A DNA stretch of 64,000 bases from Petrolisthes cinctipes (lineage: Eukaryota; Arthropoda; Malacostraca; Decapoda; Porcellanidae), in assembly GCA_033782935.1 (NCBI GenBank), contig JAWQEG010003695.1, positions 39,192 to 103,191 of the forward strand, read 5' to 3'. Made by a program: the position numbers and the translations under genes. This document shows, one piece after another, positions 1 to 12,610 of this stretch; position 1 is the stretch's first letter; every line of letters begins with the position of its first letter. The notes beneath the pieces are model-generated. The model saw only the letters and a list, made by a program, of their open reading frames with translations. It had not been told where the DNA came from and made no database searches.

Positions 1-293
1 GAGGTTGAAAAATGATTGATCCTTTTTAGCTGGATAGATAATAATAATAAGTGCAATTGCATAAATGAGGTGGCTTTCAAGCATTAAAACTGAAGCTATT
101 TGGTATCCATCTTGGAAATGGCATAACATTGTATGCTGGCGGTGTCTGGTCGGAGTGAACATACAGAACCAGAAACACTATTTTTTTCAACAACCTCTCC
201 GATATAAACGTAATACAAGCAAAGCAATGAGTTTGAAACACTTGTGCCCCTCTACACACAGTCGTCATGCCCCTACACTCTATACACTCGTCC

Positions 294-455
294 TTAAGGT
301 GGTAATTCTTTTTTGGTACATTGGAGTGCCATGATTCCTCCAAAGTATGCCAGGAAACAGGACCAGAAGAGCAAAAATAATAAGTGTTCTGTTGCTTGGA
401 ATAGTTTGGAGGATTCAGGTGCTCCAGATTTACCAACACAAAACTCCCCCCTTAA
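294..455. mobile_element. TTAA-ended foldback miniature element, copy 1
   Basis: A 162-bp sequence that starts and ends with TTAA and is an imperfect palindrome along its whole length. The left arm reads TTAAGGTGGTA, then TGATTCCTCC about 39 bp in, then GCCAGGAAACAG. The reverse complement of the right arm gives TTAAGGGGGG, then TGAATCCTCC, then CCAAGCAACAG. It carries no coding capacity, so it would depend on a transposase supplied elsewhere. TTAA ends suggest a piggyBac-type target preference, but the terminal GG is not the classical piggyBac end, so the superfamily is inference. It is closest to the copies at 10264 and 60461. Confidence 0.75.
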
Positions 456-960
456 TGGCTGGATTACATGTCTCCTTCAAACTCAAACAAAAACCACAGC
501 TTAATTAAACAACCTGATCGGTCCGTGATAGCTGCCTACTGTATGGTTGAGTTACCCCTCCGTTACTCTGGTGGCCCAAGTACTATACAAAGGAGGGCTC
601 GTAACACAATAGTCGGGGGGCTCGACTTAATAAACTTAGAGTGGCACGCTGGACCTTCTATGCAATCAAACACAAGAACTGGTCTCATACTATTCGGATA
701 ATTTCCTCTCTACATATTGCTAATGGAGTTTTTTCTAATTACTATACGTCACTGCGTGTCTGGCATCTATCACTACAAGGCAGGAAAAACAGGATATACT
801 TTACAGGAAAATATATTATAGCCAAGCAAAGCTAAGATAAAAATTACATCCAACCTGCTCCAAGAACATCGAAAAAAGATTTACGCTGAGAATATCTGTG
901 TTGGTCAAGTGATCACAGTCTTCATAGTGGTCAGTGTAAAGAGGCAAATGTTTGGTTGGC
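456..960. other. Unique sequence, nothing recognised
   Basis: AT-rich unique DNA with no protein-like open frame and no repeat seen. The 293 bases before the first miniature element are similar. Confidence 0.5.
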
Positions 961-981
961 TGTGTGTGTGCGTGTGTCTCT

Positions 982-1069
<88 letters not shown>
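961..1069. repeat. Compound microsatellite (GT)n(CT)n
   Basis: Runs of GT interrupted by CT, then an uninterrupted CT tract of about 50 bp. Open frames here on either strand (Cys/Val, Ser/Leu, Arg/Glu or His/Thr runs) are translations of the repeat. Confidence 0.95.
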
Positions 1070-1071
<2 letters not shown>

Positions 1072-2773
1072 GGTGAAGGAGGTGGAAATAGGAGGAGGGG
1101 ATGGGGGGATGTGTGGAGGCAAGGAGGAATATTTGCTTCGTCAACACTTGTCGGGGCTTGGGGAAGATGGGGGGGGGGGAGTTGGAGAAGGCTGGAGGGA
1201 AGGGGACTTTGTGGGGCCAGATGGAAGGGGGAGTTTGAGGAAGGACTTGTTCGGCACACGCTTCTCTCTCATCTTAACACCATGCACCCTGTCATTCCCG
1301 TTCCCTTTATCTTACCTTGTTTCCCGTTTGAATGATTTTGAACACGAACCAAGACCCAGCCTCTCTTTCTCTCTTACTACTAAATTTAACATGTCAAGAA
1401 ATTCCTGACCGCAACCGTGTACTTACCGAGCCATTACTTCCACTTCCGCAACGAATGCTTCCAAAATCTGAAGGAAATGTGAATTGAATTTTGTGTAGGA
1501 TATGCAGAAGCCCACCTGGATATTTTTCTTACAAGTCTCTGAGAAAACCACAATCACTAGTTTGAATGAGAAACCTTCATAACGGGAGACTTACTGTACA
1601 GTCGAAATCAAATGTATACAGAGAACTTCCTTCCATCTTCGTATTTATGGTGCAAAGAAATTGGTACCTAGCATATCTAAATATAATTATACAACACCTC
1701 ATACCAACGCAGCCCCATCCATCATACATGTGTTGTTGTTTTTATTTCTAAGGTAAATCGTATGATGAATGGAGATATTAATATTGTTGATTCTGGCTGT
1801 ACCAACCACTAAGGGCAATGGCTCCTCAAAGGTTTATTTTGAAACGTCGTGAATTACCGCGGGGAAATCGTGTCTATATATATAGATACGTGGATTTACA
1901 TTATTGCTATTTCCGTTCCAACTGCCACGTCTAACTGAGGAGGTTGACTGGTTTATACTTACTTGGAAAGCGCGTCAGTGTTTTCTTTTCACAATGTTAT
2001 ACCTGAAACACGCAGGGCCATCCGACCGAATTGTCGAATTTACGCCAAGGTCACAATTTGAACGTCAATAAATGACAGAGGCAGTGCGGCGACAGCTGGC
2101 GTCCAAGATTTACCTACTTCAGCCAGTCTCAACAATTCTGATCTTTAAATTTAAAAATATTCACTAGCGGTATTTGGACAAATAAATTTGATCGTAGGAC
2201 GCCACGTACTAAAACAATTGGTTTGCTAAATCCTGTAATACGACATATATGTTGCAGTCGGTGCCGCTATGATTTCATTGTTTATGTTCAAGTTTGCAAA
2301 AGACAGAGAAGAAAAATACTAAAATATATGATCAACAATATTTTACAACTTCTTATTTCCAATGTTTTCTCAAAACTGGATTCCTCCTAGTTTTGTGACC
2401 GTAACATTCCCAAGACAAATTACTGATGAAGCAACTGAAAATACTACTGGTGAACGGTGTCTTTATATATATTTTTTTCTGTAAACAAGTACTTTGAATG
2501 CAATGCTTATAATGTATATGAAACTTTGTAGACGTGCAATTTCTTTTAAAAACAGTGTATCAGCTGCATTACTTTTCATTTTCCGGCAGTAGCCTATATT
2601 TGCTATGCCATACACTTCGAGGTCAGTGATAATTTTACAGTCTCTCTATATTCAATGATGACACTGCCCCTTTGCGGCGAGTCAGTAAATTCCCAATAAA
2701 ACCCCACAACTAAACATTTCCGTTCCTTGGGTAAAGTAAATGAGATGATGTTAACGATATGATGATGGGAGAA

Positions 2774-2774
<1 letters not shown>
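1070..2774. other. Intergenic or intronic DNA, no gene seen
   Basis: A G-rich purine stretch directly after the microsatellite (to about 1250), then ordinary AT-rich DNA with no protein-like open frame. A small palindrome TCTATATATATAGA lies near 1873. Nothing else could be assigned. Confidence 0.5.
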
Positions 2775-2828
<54 letters not shown>

Positions 2829-2852
2829 GAAGAAGAAGAAGAAGAAGAAGAA
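2775..2852. repeat. Compound microsatellite (TAA)n(GAA)n
   Basis: About 17 TAA units run directly into about 9 AAG units. The poly-Ile and poly-Tyr open frames overlapping it are artefacts. Confidence 0.95.
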
Positions 2853-3137
2853 TGAAGCACAACAAACAAGACCCTCCCACCACACCTGACATACTCATCC
2901 CACCCATGAGGTTGTATTCAGCATGGCATCACCACCCACGGCGGAAACGACTGGCCTTGGACAACAAAATGAAGAACTACCGGCAGGCGAAACACCGAGA
3001 TGACGAACACGGAAGCAGAACACAAACGAGCAACCTGTGGAAGAACGTCGTCGTCATCAGCGAGTTCCCCAGAATAAGAAGCATCAACAACATGGCACAC
3101 AATAACATCCGGACAGACCGAGACACAGGAAAGCATC

Positions 3138-3545
3138 AGTAGGAGGGATGAGAAGGGAGGGAGGGATGAGGAGGAGAAGGAAGGGAAGGAGGGATGGGGA
3201 GGAGAAGGGAGGGAGGGATGAGGAGACGTAAGGGAAGAAGGGATGAGGAGAAGGAAGGGAAGGAGGGATGGGGAGGAGAAGGGATGGAGGGTGGGATGGG
3301 GAGAAGGAAGGGAGGGTGGGATGAGGAGAAGGAAGGGAAGGAGGGATGGGGAGGAGAAGGGAGGGAGGGATGGGGAGGAGAAGGAAGGGAGGGTGGGATG
3401 GGGAGGAGAAGGGATGGAGGGTGGGATGGGGAGGAGAAGGAAGGGAGGGTGGGATGGGGAGGAGAAGGAAGGGAGGGTGGGATGGGGAGGAGAAGGGACG
3501 GAGGGTGGGATGGGGAGGAGAAGGGATGGAGGGTGGGATGGGGAC
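3138..3545 (+). repeat. Degenerate purine-only minisatellite (GGGAGGAGAAGG-like)
   Basis: About 400 bp with almost only A and G on the plus strand. It is built from variants of GGGATGGGGAGGAGAAGG with irregular unit lengths near 15-45 bp. Three plus-strand frames and one minus-strand frame stay open only because the repeat lacks stop codons, so no protein is called. Such homopurine mirror-rich tracts can form triplex DNA. Confidence 0.85.
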
Positions 3546-3589
3546 AAAGCTACATCACCATGCACCTGCTCCAAGCCATCTGCTGGACC

Positions 3590-3770
3590 ACCGTCAATCA
3601 TCACCACACCCAGGCTGGCTACTTCATCATCATCATCACCACAACATAGCTACATCATCATCACCACACCCTATCTACATCATCACTACCATCACCATCG
3701 CCTCCAACTTTTTCACCATCATCACTATATTATCACCAAAGCATCACTATACGCAACTATCACCATTTTT
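3590..3770. repeat. Low-complexity TCA/CAC-rich tract
   Basis: Imperfect repeats of ATCATCACCACACC with TAGCTACATCATCATC, directly after the purine tract. The open frames are His/Ser-rich and not protein-like. Confidence 0.7.
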
Positions 3771-3991
3771 TCTTTTTATCTTACTACCGTGCATATGTAA
3801 AATAAAAATCTGCGGCTGCTGTTGTCATTACTACTGTTCATAAACAAGTGTATCTCATGTAAAATGGATACGGTGCAATGAGCATCAATTCTTGGTCAGC
3901 ATTTCAAGAATCAACACGAAAAGCGAGAAATTAGGAAAGGAAAGTGTACTGGCTTGTATAATTATGTAGAGGAAAGAAAACGTACAAGTTC

Positions 3992-4199
<208 letters not shown>

Positions 4200-4625
4200 G
4201 GTGGTACAGGAATAAAACGTGAATGTCAAAAACATAATATTAGCACTGTATCTCGGCAATCATAATATCAACAACCAATTTCAGACGACATCATAGGACC
4301 AATTAAGGCAATTTAAAATCCGGCCACTTATATATTTGGGTTTTATTAAAAAACAATTTCATATTTCCTTCAAGATATTTTTTTATTTTCTAAAAATAAT
4401 GTTGTACTTTAATATCAATATTATTAAACTGATCTGACCGATACAGATTCATGCCACTCAATGTGGGTTGGTTAAGCTAACTGAACTCTGATCAGCTACC
4501 CTCGTTATCCTGCATGACTTGAACGACTGAATTCACTGTCTAGCCGAATTTAGTGACCGTGAGATTACCGTATACAGTAACTTGTTGTACAGGAAGAATT
4601 CTATAGTGGAAGTAGTTATGGATGA

Positions 4626-4910
4626 GGCAGCATCTCAGAGAATTATGGGAATGAACTAAATAATGTTGTGTATAGTGTTGTTGATAGTGATGGTGAAGTT
4701 ACATGTAGGCAGCATCTCAGAGAATGATGGGGATGAACTAAATAATGTTGTCTTTGATGATGATGGTGGTGGTGAAGTTATATATAGGCAGCGTGTTGTT
4801 GTCCAGTAATGATGGAGATGAACTGGGCGACGTTGTAGATGGTGTTGGGGAAGCTATATATATGAGTATGATGGTGAAGTAGTGGTAGAAGCTATATATA
4901 TGAGTGTGAT
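4626..4910 (+). repeat. Degenerate tandem repeat, unit about 80 bp
   Basis: The phrase GGCAGCATCTCAGAGAAT recurs at 4626 and 4708, each time followed by ATGRRGATGAACTAAATAAT and then a GATGGTGAAG block. A more diverged third unit begins near 4787, and GAAGCTATATATATGAGT occurs twice near its end. No coding signal is seen. Confidence 0.7.
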
Positions 4911-5897
4911 AATGACGTAGTGTTTGAAGGCAGTCGAGGGTGTAATCTTTATCTGTCTGGCAGGTGACGCTTGTACTACCTGGTGGTTCTTCTTCTATCA
5001 TCTTAAACGCACACCTGCACATACAGTCTCCTTCACTGCCACGTTCATCACTCCAGCGTTCTCAATGTGTATACACCACAAGGTGTGAACCGACAGTTTC
5101 GACTTGTATATCAGAAACACATGCCAAGGCTAGTGTGGGGAGGGTAATGGAGGGGTGTAGTCATGGCAGTGGTGTGGTGTTGTACGGAGGCAAGTTAACG
5201 TAAGTACTCTAAGCAGTAATGATGTAGTAAATTATACGTCGACTATATGAATCTGTTACATAACAAACATGATATTGGTAGACCACAACATTGTGGTAAT
5301 TAGGAAAGTCTATTGTTATTGTTTGTTATCAGTATACTATGCACTCAAATGGTAAAGAAATGGTGGGTTGGTGAGGCAGTAGGTAGTCTCAGCCAGATGT
5401 CTCTATGAATGTATATTATAAGCCAGCAATTAGCAGCGCATCGTGGTGTTAATCAATATTCATGTTTTGCATCATAACGTTTAATGATAGTTACTGCACA
5501 TAAGTAAATTATATTGAATTTTGAGAACATTACCATTTTCCTAGAATATAACTCATCAAAATCAGGCCTCATAAATTTCCATAGGTTGGTCTTTCAAAGT
5601 TAGTTATTGTGATGATGGCTGTATTTTCTCTCAATTACAACAAACTCCATCATTTTACGAGCATTGTAAACATAGGTAGTAGTGTCATGACTGTTGATAT
5701 TTTACGACGAAATTTGACAGCTCCGACCTTTATTCAAAAAGTAGTCTTGTGTAAATGAGGTATTGTAAATCACATATAAGGTGCAAGGTAATCGGTATCG
5801 AAGTGAAATATCAAAATATTAACTTATGTATACACTGAATCAACCAACACCTTGAAGCTCGTATTCATCAACTCTGTGAACAATAAAGGTTGTGAAA
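4911..5897. other. Unique AT-rich DNA, no gene seen
   Basis: No protein-like open frame, inverted repeat or tandem array recognised. Confidence 0.45.
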
Positions 5898-5898
5898 G

Positions 5899-5954
5899 GT
5901 TGTTGTTGTTGTTGTTGTTGTTGAAATGTTGTTGTTGTTGTTGTTGTTGTTGTT
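5899..5954. repeat. (GTT)n microsatellite
   Basis: Two TTG/GTT runs separated by GAAATG. Confidence 0.9.
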
Positions 5955-7697
5955 ACGGACAAATCTGTGTTATCATCACAAAATAATTACCTTATTGCAA
6001 TGACTAACTTGAAGGGACGAGCCTATCTTTACTTGTGAGGCCTAACGGTGGTGTGGAATGTTACAGCAACACGGTGACGTAATCAAATTATACACTCGAT
6101 ATATTATTCTTGCGTGCAGTAACTATCATTAACGTTATGATTTAGAACATGAAATAATAACCCCATGATGTGTTACTATAAATAATTTTTTACCTATACC
6201 GGGTATTGAACTTCTATAAAAATAGCACCTGGCCAAGACGACTGCATTACTGCTTACTGTCATCGCCCTACCCTGCCTCCATAAAACACCACACAACACC
6301 CAAGCCCCCATCACCCCTCAATCAACCTCCCACTGACTCATTCTGGTATGTGTTTCGGATACTAGAGTCGACGACACTGGAGGTTACACACATTGACAAC
6401 GCTGGGGTGATGAACGCGGCAGTGGAGGAGACTGTACAGTTGAGGAGCAAAGTATCTGGACACCGTTGACGGCCTCTGGTAACAATGTCAGTGATAAACA
6501 CGTTATAGACAAAATTTATTCATTATTACATAACGATTACTAATATTGGGTGACGTCGACCAACCACAGACAGTGAAATAAAAGTTATCCTTCAATTCAT
6601 AAATACTTTCTCTCATTGATGTGTTTACTTTTGGGGATGTTGCCAGAAGCCGCCAACAGTGTTCAAGTTCAAGTTATTGGTCCAGCAGAGGGCCGCTCAT
6701 GGCCAGATACATTATTCACCAACTGTACATTTACCCATGATCGAATGTATGTATATAACATTACTCCAATACAAACATGTAAATTCTGACACTGTGTATT
6801 CGTTAAAACACACAAAAGTATACAAAGATGGCGGTTGTGTAAAAGAACAACGACAAATTCAAACATATAGCAAGTGCGCGTGCGCACACACATAATCAGT
6901 CACAGTTCAAATACCATTTTACACACATACGTAATGAAGTGTACACAAACACAAACAGCCACCTGCCTGAGCATCATCATCTCTAGGGCGGGAATCGTGT
7001 CGTATAAATCTCCCACATGAAGCTGCCGCCGTTTCCGTACAATCACTTCCACCAATTACGGTAAGAATGACCGTGGCCGCAGCGCTGACGTTTACAGCTG
7101 GCAGTGGCGTCATCCACCTCCAGCAGTAAACAATAATGGCGGCTTGTGTACAGTTGGATACATAGATCCTTGTTACAGAAGCTGTCTAGTGTGTTTGTCT
7201 AGCGTGGTAATTATATATCTGTGTACATGGTAGTATATACTTTGGTGGCCAATACTACGAGAATGTAACCAGTCTACCATATAGGTATACTGTACACTCG
7301 TGACTCGCTCTCAAAAGTATACGTGCAAGCACGAACTAGACCGTGCGTGCAAGGGGAGCGGAGGGGGACCCATGCGTACGGAAAACATTTAAGTAAATGC
7401 TAATATCGGACACTTACATGGGAGTTCGCTTCATACTTGAGTGTACTTTATTAACTAAAAGAAAATTAATATAATATAATAGAGAACTAGCGAACATAGA
7501 CTGTTTATTCTATGTATATAATTATTACGGTCTGAGGGGGGAATGAATGCTCTTTAAACTGATGCAAATTTATATTGTCAACCACAAGCAAAACAACTAA
7601 TATGACGACCTACAACACCTAAAGACTTGTGACGCAGTGTTAACCTGTAGTTATTCTATCCAGTAATTATATTCTTGAATTCGACTGTCCAAAGATG

Positions 7698-7702
<5 letters not shown>
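5955..7702. other. Unique DNA, no gene seen
   Basis: Several frames of 60-90 codons exist, but none has a recognisable motif. No inverted-repeat element was found. Confidence 0.45.

Positions 7703-7731
<29 letters not shown>
7703..7731. repeat. Poly(A) tract, about 29 nt
   Basis: Homopolymer A run followed by a purine-rich stretch. It could mark the 3' end of an old retroposed sequence, but no such sequence is recognisable upstream. Confidence 0.85.
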
Positions 7732-7733
<2 letters not shown>

Positions 7734-7932
7734 AGAGGAGATGGGAAGCAGAAAGGGAGGGAGGCGAGGAGATTAAAGAAGTGGAGAGGAATGGATATTG
7801 TTAAGTGTTGAATAGAGGAAAGTAATAAAATGAAAACGTTTCCTATATAGAAGATAGGATTATGAAAATGAATAGGCTGGGAAAAATAGATGGGAGGTAT
7901 AGCATTATATAATGATAAAATGTTTGGTTACG

Positions 7933-8180
7933 TTAGGTTAGGTTAGGGTGAAAATAGGAAGGGATGGAAAAGAATGGCATGAGAAGATGTAGAAAAGAGT
8001 GACTAATTGAAAGGCACTAAGTTTTTTTGTTCAAGTATAAGTGAGGTTGGTTAAAAGAGGTATTATTGATATAATGTTAGGTTTAACTAGGTTAGGTTAG
8101 GGTGAAAATGGGAAGGGATGGAAAAGAATGGCATGAGAAGATGTAGGAAAGAGTGACTAATTGACAGGCACTAAGTTTTT
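7933..8180 (+). repeat. Direct duplication of a TTAGG-headed segment
   Basis: Two roughly 90-bp copies about 150 bp apart (about 7936-8027 and 8090-8178). Each begins with TTAGGTTAGGG and continues GTGAAAAT, GGAAGGGATGGAAAAGAATG, GCATGAGAAGATGTAG and GTGACTAATTGA, then GGCACTAAG. They differ at only a few bases, so the duplication is fairly young. The heads contain three and two perfect TTAGG units (7933-7948 and 8092-8102). Confidence 0.8.
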
Positions 8181-8246
8181 CTCTCTTCCATGCACATTCC
8201 TCCACCCTTTCCCTCCAACGTATTCTGTGTCCCCCCTCTCCCTACC

Positions 8247-8249
<3 letters not shown>

Positions 8250-8288
<39 letters not shown>
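8250..8288. repeat. (CA)n microsatellite
   Basis: About 19 AC units. Confidence 0.9.
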
Positions 8289-8290
<2 letters not shown>

Positions 8291-8378
8291 CTTTTCAACT
8301 TAACATAATATAAATAGTAAAGAGTCAGATCGTCGTCATGGGAAACTTACCTCAGGTGAGATGGGAGCAGTGTTCTGG

Positions 8379-8410
<32 letters not shown>
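8379..8410. repeat. Poly(A) tract, about 32 nt
   Basis: Uninterrupted A run. No coding or SINE-like body was recognised before it. Confidence 0.85.
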
Positions 8411-8417
<7 letters not shown>

Positions 8418-10263
8418 CCGTGAACAGAGGTTGCTAGCAGGAAAATATGATAAAAACTGGTAACTATTATGACCAAGTTTATAGATATTCCAAATAATAA
8501 TAATAATAATCAATAATAACCCAACTATAGTGTGTACATGAATAGAAACAAAGAAATATATAGATATACAGTGTGTGAGTTAAGTGGAACTAATTATGCT
8601 CCTGTCATCATAATTTTCTAATACTACTACTACTACTACAACCTCTTTTTCTCCTCCTCTCCGTGTCTACCCTTCATATGTGTTTCTCATTCTATCTGTC
8701 CTCCCACTCATTCTAAATTAACCGTACTGTTATTGTTTTAAACGCTCGTAATGTATTATACAGAACACTATTGTCCCTCTTAGTCTATAGGCCTTTCATT
8801 TCATATTATTTCTCTCCCTGTGTTATCTCGGCTCATACCTATCTCGCACATTCTATCCTCTTTCCCTCCATCATTAAATATTTCTCCCTAATTCCATCTC
8901 GTCCTATGTTTAGCTCTCTCCGAGTTCCATCGTCGTTGCCGTTAAACCCCCCCAATCAATCAATCAATCTCCGTGTTCCATTATGCATGTAGCTACTCAA
9001 TCTCTCTCCTTATTTTGTCCCCTTACCTTTTGCTCTCCTAAATATCTGACTCACATGTGAGTCACTTGCGAGGGTTAAAGATGGAGTCAGTTAGGGAGTA
9101 AACTCATTATCACAAGTGGCCTTGGAATATTATTTTATCTGGTTCAGTGATTCACGCTAACGGTGCTTCATATATTATGTTTTGCTGTAATCAAAGCATA
9201 TACTTTACAAGTTTACAACAATGCAAATAAATAACACATACCAAATCAAAGTGTTTTCTACCCGGTGGTCTCAATGCGTGGGAACAGTCTAAATGTCAGT
9301 CAGTACACAATGTCGTAAACCTGAGAATGTTAAGGACTCGTTTTCAATGTTACTTACAAATACAATAACTGAGTTGCATTAACCAAGTCAAATTCCTTCA
9401 CCTTACCTTTTATTCATAGAACAGAAATTTAAACTGCATTGGTCTATGTGCACTTTCACGTACTAAAATTTCCACTTCTTATATCTTCCCAAGACCAATA
9501 GAATACTAGAGTGTATCTACTCCAAAATTTACTTACCACCATCAATAAGTTGAAAATATTTTTTAATGTATGTTACTGATCTTCACTTCTATGAAGCAGA
9601 ATTTTCAATAGCATACATAATCAATTTTATATAAGGGAATAGTTTTCCAATCACTCATTCTTTAATTTTTAGAGTCTCTTTTAGAAATTTTATTGATCAA
9701 CAATCATTCTAAGTCAGATAAGAAAAAATTAAAATTCCAGTCGTCAACATTGCCCTCTATGTAACCTTCTACAAGAAAAATAGAAAATTGGTCGACTTGT
9801 CAAACTATGCCACGAAACTGATTCCTTCACTTAAAGTTTCACAATAATTACATAACATTTTAATTATTCAGTAGTGTTCCTACCACCTACAAAATAACCT
9901 ATCTTCAACAAGATTTAACTCTTGCCAAGCCAACAGACGTATCAACACTAAACATGAAAACTACATTAATATTAGGAGGGTGTGTGATGAGTTGTGGGTG
10001 TTTGAGTGGCGGTGAACTGTGACAAAATACGAAAGGTTCTACGACCACTCTACGGTAAATTAAACCCGTTAATTCATCAGTAAATTAAGGAATAGTGAGT
10101 GACGAGAGTGGCCATAAAGCCTTTCTATGGTAGCATGTAGCAGACCACTTAGCCAAGTACAGTCATCGTCAAAAGTCTTGCCTCATCTTCTGTCAAATAG
10201 TAATGCCGGAGGCTGAATGATTTTAGCGAATGAACAAAAATACCTTCATAAGTCCACGATTTT
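8411..10263. other. Unique AT-rich DNA, no gene seen
   Basis: Short TAA and CTA triplet runs near 8490 and 8625, and an 18-bp perfect palindrome at 9047-9064. No protein-like frame was found. Confidence 0.45.
9047..9064. promoter_or_regulatory. Perfect 18-bp palindrome with AP-1-like and E-box-like cores
   Basis: TGACTCACATGTGAGTCA is its own reverse complement. It contains two TGACTCA AP-1-type sites and a central CACATGTG E-box. The palindrome is seen directly. A regulatory role is inference, and the isolated site has no nearby gene to support it. Confidence 0.25.
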
Positions 10264-10429
10264 TTAAGGTGGTAATAAATACACTTTTGGTACATTCGAG
10301 TGTCTTGATTCCTCCAGAGTGTGCCAGTAGATAGGACCAGATTAACAAAAATACTATTGGCCTGTTGCCTGGAATAGTTAGGAGGAATTAATTGCTCCAG
10401 ATTTACCAACACTGTACTTCCCCCTTAAA
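10264..10429. mobile_element. TTAA-ended foldback miniature element, copy 2
   Basis: A 166-bp copy of the family at 294. TTAA at both ends, left arm TTAAGGTGGTAAT then TTGATTCCTCC, right arm ending CCAGATTTACCAACAC then CCCCCTTAA. It is somewhat more diverged than copy 1. No coding capacity. Confidence 0.7.
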
Positions 10430-10940
10430 GGCTTACTATTATCAAGCAGACTAATCAGCAACGTTTTATTCACAATACGAAACTCAATGATGGGAATAGG
10501 TACCAATCTCTTGACTCTGACTTGACTATATTTATCTGTCATTGGAGTCATTACACGTTACCGACCATTAAGTTTGCACACCTGACTAAAATCGCTGAGT
10601 ATCATCCACAATAAATTCTAAAGTGACAACCATAACTATAATGGCGATATATTTGTCAGAAGGAAACACTCTTTAAGTCCACAAGTGTAAAAAGACCTAT
10701 ACATACATCAGCTCGTACGTACACACACACACACACAAATAAATTAATAAAATAAAAATATATAAATAAACAAATGTAAAAAAAGAAAAAAAAAATGCGT
10801 CAACTCTTAATTAAAGTAGTGAACCGAACCAAGGTGTTAAATATACGAGCCTTAAGTACATGTGATGGTGATCTGCATGAATGATATTACTACCGTTTCC
10901 TACAACTTCATCTTTACTCTGCTCACCCTACTACACACAC
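10430..10940. other. Unique DNA, no gene seen
   Basis: A short (AC)n near 10720 followed by an A-rich stretch. Nothing else was identified. Confidence 0.4.
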
Positions 10941-10973
10941 GCCTGTACAACCACCCACACACATCCTAGCACA
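10941..10973 (+). repeat. Left remnant of the ATCCTAGCAC minisatellite
   Basis: Contains CCTGTACAACCACCCACAC then ATCCTAGCACA, which are units of the array at 12662-13290. The CR1/L2-like fragment separates this piece from the main array, so the LINE appears to have inserted into the array. Confidence 0.6.
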
Positions 10974-10994
10974 ACCACCCACGTTCCTCCACAC

Positions 10995-12369
10995 CACTTG
11001 ATCTACCTATCCGTCTCTATAAGGAATTTGCCCCGGAACTCGCCTTACCGTTGACCTCCATTATCAATGCTTCATTTCAACAATCTATGTCCCCCTCTGA
11101 CTGGAAACACTCGTACATAACCCCAATACCTAAATCAACCAACCCAAAATCTCTTAATGAACTACGGCCAATTGCGATCACCCCTGTCCCAAGCTTGATT
11201 TGTGAAAGCTTCTCAGCCGAATGGACTTACTCTGATATTACCAACCAGATAGACCCACGTCAATATGGTAACGTAAAATCCTCTTCAACAACCCATTACC
11301 TTATTAACTTCCTCGATTTCGTTCACAAAAATCTTGACAAACGTTCCACCTCAGTTACTGCAGTATTCATTGATTTCTCCAAAGCTTTTGACTTAGTCGA
11401 CCACACCACAATCATCACCAAATCACTTCAACTCGGCCTCAGGGAGAATCTTGTTTCTTGGTTAGCAGATTTTCTACACAACCGTCAACAAGCTGTCAGA
11501 TTTCAAGGCAAAACTTCCACTTTTCAAACACTTTCCTGCGGTGTACCTCAGGGTACACGCATGGGCCCACTCTGCTTTCTCACATTAATTAACGACGCCA
11601 TTCAAAACACTTAACTCTGCTGGAAATATGTAGATGACACTACCATAGCCACACCTATTTACATTATTTCCCCCGATTACAGCAGTATTCAAACTACCCT
11701 TGACACCCTATTGACCTGGACCTGTGATAATCACATCACCATAAACAAAAATAAAACTGTAGTCATGCATTTCAACCTCGCCTCAAAGCCTATCCCTCCA
11801 CCTACTCTCAAACTAGGTAACCATACCCTCGACGTGGTCCACTCCATCAAATTGCTAGGCATCCTCATTCATGACAAACTACAATGGGATCCACTTGTTA
11901 ATTCTTCAGTCACATCATCATCTTTTAGACTTCACATGCTACGTACACTAAGAAAATTAGGAGTCCCCACTAACGACATGATACACCTTTACAATACTTT
12001 CATCCTACCCAAGCTCTGCTTCACCCGTTTGGTCTTCCTCACTTAATTTAACACAAAGATGTAAACTGGAAAAAAATTCAAAAGAGAGCACTTAGGATCA
12101 TCCTGGGACCAAACTACACTCACTACCAAGATGTAGTCACTCTACTAAGCCTCTCCACTGTTTCGGATCTACATAATAAATCACAACTTCAACAACTCGC
12201 AACAAAACTCCTAAACAATCCAAGATACCGACACTTCCTACCTGCCGAAGCCCCTCCTCCTCAACGAGCTGTTCGCCACCATAATCGACTCGTCCCTATC
12301 AGAGCTCCACGGACTGACAGATACAAGAACAGCGCCATTCCTACCATTGTCAAATTTATTAATTCATAA
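10995..12369 (+). pseudogene. Reverse transcriptase pseudogene (CR1/L2-like ORF2 fragment)
   Basis: An intact protein would reverse-transcribe LINE RNA at the target site. Visible RT blocks in order are: YITPIPKS with LRPIAI, the motif A region FIDFSKAFDLVDH, SCGVPQGTRMGPLCF, and, after an in-frame TAA at 11612, the catalytic YVDD box near 11627. The thumb-like part is KLLGILIHDKLQW and NTFILPKL. From about 12015 the reading shifts frame (SPVWSSSLNLTQ), then shifts again in an A run near 12072 to IQKRALRIILG, and ends with RTDRY and AIPTIVKFI. The endonuclease domain and ORF1 are missing through 5' truncation. The YVDD box and overall pattern point to the CR1/L2 group. The exact clade is not certain. 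Confidence 0.8.
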
Positions 12370-12608
12370 GTTTATTAATGCACCTATCAAGTTTGGTTGT
12401 GGGTGTGAACACATATCCCAAGTGTTTACATTTACGAGCTTTTATGAGGGGTGTATTTGTCTTAATTTTGTCTTGATTTTGTGTTTGTATAGTACTTGTG
12501 TTCATGTTGGTTGGCCACATGTGTGATATATCCTTTACCTTGACTATATTTACCTTTGTTTCTATGTATATTTTCAACTCCTGGGCTGCATTTCTATCAA
12601 TAAACCGT

Positions 12609-12610
12609 TA

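Noticed and set aside
77..439. 120-codon minus-strand frame similar to frames at 10149-10412 and 60373-60645
   Set aside because: The similarity is real but comes from the TTAA hairpin repeat. The shared peptide is a translation of a palindromic, non-coding element, and the frame is broken in one copy.
2918..3607. 229-codon Pro/Ser-rich minus-strand frame
   Set aside because: It is open only because a homopurine minisatellite contains no stop codons on the complementary strand. No domain is visible.
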